A DNA stretch of 64,000 bases from contig CAJHZI010000882.1 of the NCBI GenBank assembly GCA_905160935.1, positions 1,783,501-1,847,500 of the forward strand. The letters are read 5' to 3'. Both the position numbers and the translations under genes were made by a program. The notes under the pieces are model-generated. The model saw only the letters and a program-made list of their open reading frames with translations, had not been told where the DNA came from and did not search any database. Source of the stretch: Enchytraeus crypticus (lineage: Eukaryota > Annelida > Clitellata > Enchytraeida > Enchytraeidae). Of this stretch, positions 58,205-64,000 are shown in pieces. Each line of letters starts with the position of its first letter. Positions within the stretch are counted from its first letter, which is position 1.

Positions 58205-58205
<1 letters not shown>

Positions 58206-58887
58206 TTCTTTGTGTGTTTGTCTGCCCCTCTCAATTCGTCTCTCACGCCCAAGACGACATCACTCAAGATAGAGCGCATCATGTCTCTCTTCCAATCTAC
58301 ATGCAGTTTTTCACCAGGAACTTTATATCCATTTTTATTATCTTATCTGTATAGCTTTAACTTTTTCACAACTGCATTAGAGTTCATGGCATTGCTGACT
58401 TTTTGTAGATGCAATAAGAGAAGAGAGAAAGATCGTTAGCTCGTGGTTCAAGTACCGATGTCTAATTGGTTAATTTCGTTTCAATTCATAGACCTAGATG
58501 GATAATTTCAGTTCATCTTGAAATGACGACATTTAAAAGTCGTCTCAGGCACCCTTGATCCCTTAAATAGATACAGAGGCATAACTCAACAGTTTCACTA
58601 GTATCACATTTAATTGTTGAAAAGCTTTAAAATTGTTCAAATATCACGCATAAATATTATACAAAAATTAACGTTAATCGATCGATAAAAAATTCTACAT
58701 CTCATGACAATGTGATTCATCAGAGGATATATTGAAGTTACTTTCAAGCTACAATTTATTTATCGTCAACTGTTAATCTAAATCTATATGTAATTGTTAG
58801 AAGTAAAGCCTAGAGAAATAATATTTTGTTTCTTGTATGTGACATCAGGACTGTAATCTTATGACTTTCCTTTTATTTTCTTCTACT
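58205..58887. other. Unique DNA, nothing recognised
   Basis: No supported feature. Confidence 0.4.
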
Positions 58888-59025
58888 TAGGACTGATTTT
58901 CTGGATTTTTGAATTTGCACCATTTTGGACCTTCTTTTTGCTTACAGGGTTGGATTTGTCTCAACCGTGTTCGATGTTTTCATGGAAGACATTAGCACTC
59001 TACTTGTATTGCACAACTAAAATTG
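58888..59025 (+). repeat. CR1-like LINE tail (GTT family)
   Basis: aggactgattttctggattt, gaatttgcaccattttggac, then tcatggaagacattagcact. Confidence 0.65.
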
Positions 59026-59204
59026 CAAGTTGTATGATATGCATCTACATTGGTCAATTTTTTTTATCCAGAGCTATAATTATACTGTAAATTTATATAC
59101 CCTAATAACTAGCTATTAGTTTAGGCTATGCAAATGCCAAAACTTGTATACTGTATAGGCATTTGTATGCCTATACAAGTTTAAGCATATAACTATAACC
59201 AAAG

Positions 59205-59310
59205 AATTTAAAGGATGGATGAATTGATGAATGGATGGATGGACGAATGGATGGATGGATGGTTAGATGGATGGTTATATGGTCGCATGGATGCATGGAT
59301 GCTTGGGTTG
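59205..59310. repeat. (GATG)n microsatellite
   Basis: Impure gatggatg tract. Confidence 0.85.
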
Positions 59311-59559
59311 AAGAACAATGATTAAAGGTTAGGCAGATATTTTTATCTCTCACGTTTATGACATCGTAAAATTGAGGTAAGCGAATCATAATAAGATGAA
59401 AAACCGTGCATAAACAATTGCAACTCACGTAAAGCGGGAACAATGTTTAATATAATATTATTCGCAAAATATTATTTAAAATACTTAGCTAAATATTAAA
59501 TTAATTCTAAAAAAGAAAACCATGCTATATATAATATTATTCGCAAAATATTACTTATA

Positions 59560-59930
59560 TTACTGAGGAAGGCAACGGGAAAGCACCTCTGAGAAAGGCA
59601 AAGCTGGTAAAGCTAATGTTAACGTCAGTTTCCTCACTCGAAATCGATGTCAGTGACGGGCGAGCCTAGAATTTGTACATACGGATCCGCGGTGGAGTAT
59701 CTTACCGACATCGCCACTGGCTCCAGCCAACAACGGGAAACCACTTCAGAAGCCATACTTTTCCAAATCTATAGGCTACATAAGGTATGGGTGGGGCATA
59801 GACTTTGTGAAGGGATTAACTTGTTAATCTAAGGAGTACTCTTATGGAGCGAGAAAGTAGACTTTGCGTATAAATATGTACCTTGAACCTGCCACTTGGC
59901 AGTGCACTGAAGGAGAAGAAGATTATTTAA
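59560..59930 (-). mobile_element. SINE-like repeat (family E) carrying a nested SINE-A
   Basis: Family E parts at 59560-59594 and 59731-59930 (aagccatacttttccaaatc, gtggggcatagactttgtga, accttgaacctgccacttgg) are split by a SINE-A insertion. Confidence 0.8.
59595..59730 (-). mobile_element. SINE (family A), full length, nested in family E
   Basis: From the tail aaagctggtaaagctaatgt to the head tcttaccgacatcgccactg. Flanked by copies of caacgggaaaNcacNtcNga (59573-59594 and 59731-59750), a target duplication of about 20 bases. Confidence 0.8.
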
Positions 59931-60184
59931 AACACTTAGCTAAATAGTATTTAATTCTAAAAAGAGCACGTTTTATTTACACATATATTTATCCTTTATA
60001 TTTATTTATATAATTTTTAATTTATCATATATTTAGATTAGAATGCGTTTGTAAACAACAATCTACATAAATAATACCTAAGTACTAAGTTTTCAATACA
60101 TAGGCTTGTATGAAATAAATCTAATAAAACTTAAATTAGAGGGTGCTGTTGATGCGACCTTGTATTATTATAATAAAATGTCTA
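59931..60184. other. AT-rich unique DNA
   Basis: Begins with a copy of the sequence found before the insertion at 59475-59520. Confidence 0.4.
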
Positions 60185-60345
60185 AAGACTAAAGCATAGT
60201 TTAACATCAGTTTCCTATCTGAAAATCATGCCATGGATCGGTCGTGGACTTATATTGAACTCTGTGGACCTGAACCCTGCACCTGCTATCTTCAATCAGA
60301 CACCTATCCAACATGTCAATGGGCCACTACCAGTACAGCCTAAAT
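60185..60345 (-). repeat. SINE family A, strongly diverged
   Basis: catagtttaacatcagtttc, ctatctgaaaatcatg, then gaaccctgcacctgctatct in the place of box B. Confidence 0.45.
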
Positions 60346-60950
60346 GTAGTATAGGCCCCTAATTAATTTTAAAATGTTTATAATATTTTGTAGTAATCAC
60401 ATACAACATCTTAATTGCCAATCTATCAATGTCGCCAGAAATGATGGTCGGCTAGTTGAGCACTCCAATATAATCTTCCACCTTAGATGTCAAAGACTCA
60501 ATACAAACATATAGCTAGGATACGGATACATGTATATGTGACAAACCTCTAGTAAGAGTCCTGCTTCGACATGGTCCTCAATAAGCCTCTGAATGCCTGT
60601 AAAAATTAGTTCCTGCTGTTAATTTAATATAAATTGCATAATTTCACTCTAAATGGCCAAATTGTAGACCACAGTGGCAATTTAAATTGCTTTCAGTTTA
60701 AGGAACAATTTTGGAATATTTTGAGAAGCGGCTGATTCGATGTATATTTTCTATATGTTTATTCGTTGAGAGTTGCGAATCTGTTCATGCCTCGTGCAGA
60801 ATACCGTGATGATATTGATTGACTTAGTTTATCTCTACTCTGTCAGTACATGCACATCCGCATATCTCAGATAAAAATCAATGTTGAACTACTCTAAGAG
60901 GTCTCACCGTACCTCTAACTCGCATTTTTCCTTGTTTGTCGGTCTTAGTT
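60346..60950. other. Unique DNA, nothing recognised
   Basis: No supported feature. Confidence 0.4.
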
Positions 60951-61224
60951 TCTATCTCTCTCTCTCTCTAGCTATCTCTAACTATCTCTAACTATCTATC
61001 TCTCTCTCTTTCACTCTATTTATCTCTCACTCACTCACTCACTCACTCACTCACTCACTCACTCACTCACTCACTCACTCACTCACTCACTCACTCTCTC
61101 ACTCACTCACTCACTCACTCACGCACTCACTCACTCACTCACTCACTCACTCACTCACTCACTCACTCACTCACTCACTCACTCACTCACTCTCTCTTTT
61201 CTCTCTCTCTCTCTCTCTCTCTTG
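60951..61224. repeat. (CTCA)n tract bounded by (CT)n on both sides
   Basis: About 165 bases of nearly perfect ctca/cact repeats with CT-rich ends (60955-61020 and 61190-61224). Confidence 0.9.
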
Positions 61225-61934
61225 CATTCAAACATGTTCTCAGCAATCATGCATAAATCACAAATCAACTGCCTCAGCAGTAATGCTCGCTCCTAAATTC
61301 AGAACTCTTGAATTTCAATGGAATTCAAGACTAATATTAAGCAGAAGCTATTTCGAATAGAAATCGGCGTCGATTTCCGCTCCGGCATATTTGTATTCAC
61401 TTAAAATAAATTCAACTAATATGGTCTTATTTACTTTCCAGTGGCACTATCGGCGACTAGTCATTTCATGGACTAAATTAGAAAATGTTGACTTTTTGTA
61501 ATACATCTTTCTTTAAAGCATCACAATTAATTATAGCGAATATACTATCATTATAGCTTAATTCTTTAATGACTTTGGTTTGAATTTATTTGCTCTACAA
61601 TATCTATAATTCATAACATTATTCTTTAAGATTATTAGGTCTACGTATCAAAACGTCTTTTCAGTTGTCAAGTCGACAAAGGTAAGATTCTTAGTTTATT
61701 TCCATGCCATGGTATGCTTCATCTCTGGCAAGACTCATAATACTTAAACTATTGTTTCACATACGTATTTCATGAACGTTCTTCATCAATTAAGCCAATA
61801 ACATTTGCAAGATTATTGTGATTCACTGCTCATCACCAGCTCCGGCATATTTCTGATCTTAGTTTGACCTTTAAAGATTGTAGTTCAGTTTTTTAATATC
61901 TGTGACAGTTAATGCTCTGATAGCGTGACACATA
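61225..61934. other. Unique DNA, nothing recognised
   Basis: No supported feature. Confidence 0.4.
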
Positions 61935-62045
61935 ACGACCAGGCTTGATTCCTCCCTGTTGCCTCTATGTAAATTCCAACGCCAAAAAGAGTTAGAGGCA
62001 AGTGAGCAAGCGCTCTACCACTCCCTACCGCTACAGATGCTGTGT
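61935..62045 (-). repeat. tRNA-like sequence, probable SINE head
   Basis: In reverse, gtagggagtggtagagcgct then tgctcacttgcctctaac resembles a tRNA 5' half (box A), and gaggaatcaagcctgg could be a poor box B. The spacing is too long for a true tRNA. Confidence 0.35.
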
Positions 62046-62489
62046 CCTGAAAAATGGAGATAAGTGTTAAATATAACAGCCGTACGTTGACAGAAATAAT
62101 TACCATGAATGGTGCGTGAATTGCCAACAACTAGCAGTTGTCTGCAAAATGTACAGAATTCATGGAAACGGTCGCGCAAGAATTGCTTTTCTATTCAGAG
62201 TTGCATTTTGTCCATTACGAAAATTTTACGAATATCTCATGGCCAACAATTAATTTAACGTTTAGAATTATAGAATCATTTGCCCCAGTGGTGGAGCTCG
62301 TTTCCGTCAGTGGAAGAGCTCGTTTTATTCTTATTTCTAATAATTTTAAATTTAATTCATTTTCGAATCCGCATTGTAATACAATCATTATTTTTCTAAC
62401 GTTGTCTAATACTACTTGTTATTGACGTTCATGTCTTCATATACGAAGTTAGATAGCTCAAGTAAGATAGCAAAAGAGTTTGTCAATTC
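62046..62489. other. Unique DNA, no supported gene
   Basis: The open frame at 62138-62425 shows no domain. Confidence 0.35.
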
Positions 62490-62680
62490 AGCTTTAGTAG
62501 ATGTTGAGGTATCCTAAGCCGTAAGAATTCAGTCTTAGATGTGTTAAATCCTAAGCAATTAGTAGGTATCCTAGAGGATGCAAATTGAACAGATAGCAGT
62601 AGGATGGCATCAGCGTCTAAATAAGAGTTGGGGGTGAAGAGTATGTAGTTGAGTGCCAGCATCAAATATTTCATGGTTAA
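62490..62680 (-). pseudogene. CR1-like LINE reverse-transcriptase fragment
   Basis: In reverse: YLDADAILLLSV in the place of the catalytic FADD-type box, then NTSKTEFLRLRIPQHLLKLN, which matches the KTEFLLFGTPQQL-KLN segment of CR1-like elements such as the one at 118-1100. Confidence 0.6.
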
Positions 62681-63235
62681 GCAATGTGAAGAAACAGTAG
62701 AACTTAAAGGAGTGGTAAAATTTAAAGGTTTAATAGGACAGGATTAAGAAAGGAACCCTGACGACAATCATACTTTAGGTGAAGATTTGTACTCTTTTTC
62801 ACACAAAAGGAACAATGCATAAGATAGAAGGGAAACCATGCAAGACTACTTCAATGATGGACCATGAATTCCAAACCAGGAAGAAAGACTTTCAAAGGAA
62901 TAGTGGGGTCAGTAGTATAAAGAAAAAAAAAAAAAAAGAGCCTTTTGTAATACCTGTCCAAGCTCTCCGGTTAGCTTTAATTTAATGAATGTGATTGACA
63001 ACATCGCAACATCGCTGTGCAATGATTGACGTTTCGTCGTCGATAGACTTCGATATCTCAATGTTTAAATTAAGTGGCAATTTGTTACATGTATTGAATC
63101 CATACCTATTATGATTATCATTCATTAAATTTTTAAGAAACAAATAAACTTAAACTTTTAGATAGATTCTGCTAAAACTGATAGTAGAATTTGCAGGTTG
63201 CAGCCTTTGAAGTTTTCGTTTTTTGTCCAAGGGCC
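62681..63235. other. Unique DNA, nothing recognised
   Basis: A pure A-run of about 14 lies near 62924. Confidence 0.4.
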
Positions 63236-63690
63236 CGGGGCCACTGAAGAATAGATATGAGGGTGCCACACCTGTGAGAGGGTGGGTATGAGGGTGCCAC
63301 GCCTTTGGGAGGGGGGAATAGGGCATCACACTGGTGCGAGGGTGGATTTGAGGATACCACACTGGTGGGAAAGTGGATTTGATGAAGCTGTAAAGGTGGG
63401 ACGGTGGATATATGAGGGTGCCACACTGGTGGTAGGGTGGGTATGATGATATCACACTGGTGGGAAGCTGAGTATGATGTATCACACTGGTGGGAGGGGG
63501 GGTATGAGGATATCACAATGGTGGGAGGGTGGGTATGAGATATCACACTGGTGGTAGGGTGGGTATGGGGTATCACACTGGCGGGAGGGTGGATAAAATG
63601 GTATCACACTTTTGTTGGGGTGGGTATGAGAGTATCACACTGATAGGAAGGTGGATAGGAGGGTGGATATGAGGGTGTCACCCTGTCTTT
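63236..63690. repeat. 31-35-bp GT-rich minisatellite
   Basis: About 14 units around gggtatgaggatatcacact then ggtgggaggg, with a variant gagggtgccac. The minus-strand frames rich in His, Pro and Ser are products of the repeat. Confidence 0.85.
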
Positions 63691-63749
63691 AACCCTGACG
63701 ACGGCTTAGCGTGTACAACTCGTCGTAACTCGCTGCTAGGATTCGAGAC

Positions 63750-63878
63750 ATGGAAGGATCTGCTCGAGTGGAAATGTCAAGTGGACAACGAAGCAGTGAA
63801 AGGAGCGAGATAGACAGAACGAATGCAAACAGATTTGAGCGATTCAACCTCACGAAAATCTTTCTGTCAGATTTGTAG
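63750..63878 (+). CDS. Possible 42-codon small ORF or first exon (weak)
   Basis: ATG in context gagacATGG, reading MEGSARVEMSSGQRSSERSE and on to FERFNLTKIFLSDL, then TAG. An in-frame stop precedes the ATG. A donor-like GTAGGT overlaps the stop (63875), so it could also be an N-terminal exon. The charged, Ser/Glu/Arg-rich content is unlike random AT-rich frames nearby. Unrecognised. Confidence 0.2.
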   Translation: MEGSARVEMSSGQRSSERSEIDRTNANRFERFNLTKIFLSDL

Positions 63879-64000
63879 GTCAAATAGAAAAAGAACACAA
63901 GAGGTTTTGCATAATAATTGCTGCAATTGAGTGCTTATATTCTTTGCCAGCCCTTTCCTATAATAAGTTATAATTAATAATATAAACTTTCAGCTATCAA

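Noticed and set aside
59115..59185. Near-palindrome around aacttgtatactgtataggc
   Set aside because: Short, AT-rich and not repeated elsewhere in the window; likely chance or a small local inversion.
62138..62425. 95-codon open frame
   Set aside because: AT-rich, no domain and no coding-like composition.
63150..63576. His/Pro/Ser-rich minus-strand frames
   Set aside because: Products of the 31-35-bp minisatellite in two overlapping frames.

Overview
This window is AT-rich animal nuclear DNA, probably from an invertebrate. The signs are split genes with GT-AG introns, AATAAA signals, a metazoan class-A GPCR, tRNA-derived SINEs, decayed LINEs, hAT-like DNA elements and many satellites. I cannot name the species. 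The decamer-like word TAGGCCTA recurs across the unique DNA and may be a lineage signature.

Three real protein genes can be built from the sequence. (1) Plus strand, 2816-4678: a two-exon gene for a 372-residue RING-finger plus Kelch-repeat protein, a probable E3 ubiquitin ligase. Its only visible coding intron is made of a 17-bp minisatellite and a SINE. (2) Minus strand, 38675-34738: the ribosomal protein eL6 gene (RPL6) with four coding exons (244 residues), a predicted short non-coding TOP-type first exon near 40145-40168, and a poly(A) signal at 34626-34621. (3) Minus strand, 52137-47787: a two-exon, 494-residue rhodopsin-family GPCR most like adenosine receptors. It has DRL in place of DRY and very long third intracellular and third extracellular loops. 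The genes look independent; they do not form a cluster with a shared function.

The rest is mostly repeats. 1-1335: 3' end of a CR1-like LINE joined to a tRNA-SINE. 2207-2442: an inverted copy of that SINE. 6128-9336: a 39-bp minisatellite, a LINE tail, a hAT-like element with target duplication, a 0.87-kb fold-back (palindromic) element and a LINE reverse-transcriptase remnant. 10545-18990: minisatellites, an RTE-like LINE ending in (GA)n, SINEs, and LINE ends facing one another. 18990-34000: more LINE and SINE debris, (TA)n tracts and several minisatellites. 40240-47000: LINE tails, a decayed copy of an uncharacterised gene family (42610-43812), and two hAT-like elements with perfect 8-bp target duplications, one inside a LINE tail. 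48700-51400: the GPCR intron, packed with repeats. 52600-64000: SINEs (one nested inside another with its target duplication visible), (CT)n/(CTCA)n tracts and a final 31-35-bp minisatellite.

No CRISPR array, operon or bacterial-type feature is present. The points most worth a second look are the fold-back element at 8050-8921, the RING-Kelch architecture, the loop insertions and DRL motif of the GPCR, the unusual splice donor in RPL6, the decayed gene family at 42610, the modular SINE families, and several short exon-like islands (24351, 29357, 28109, 57563, 63750) not assigned to a gene.
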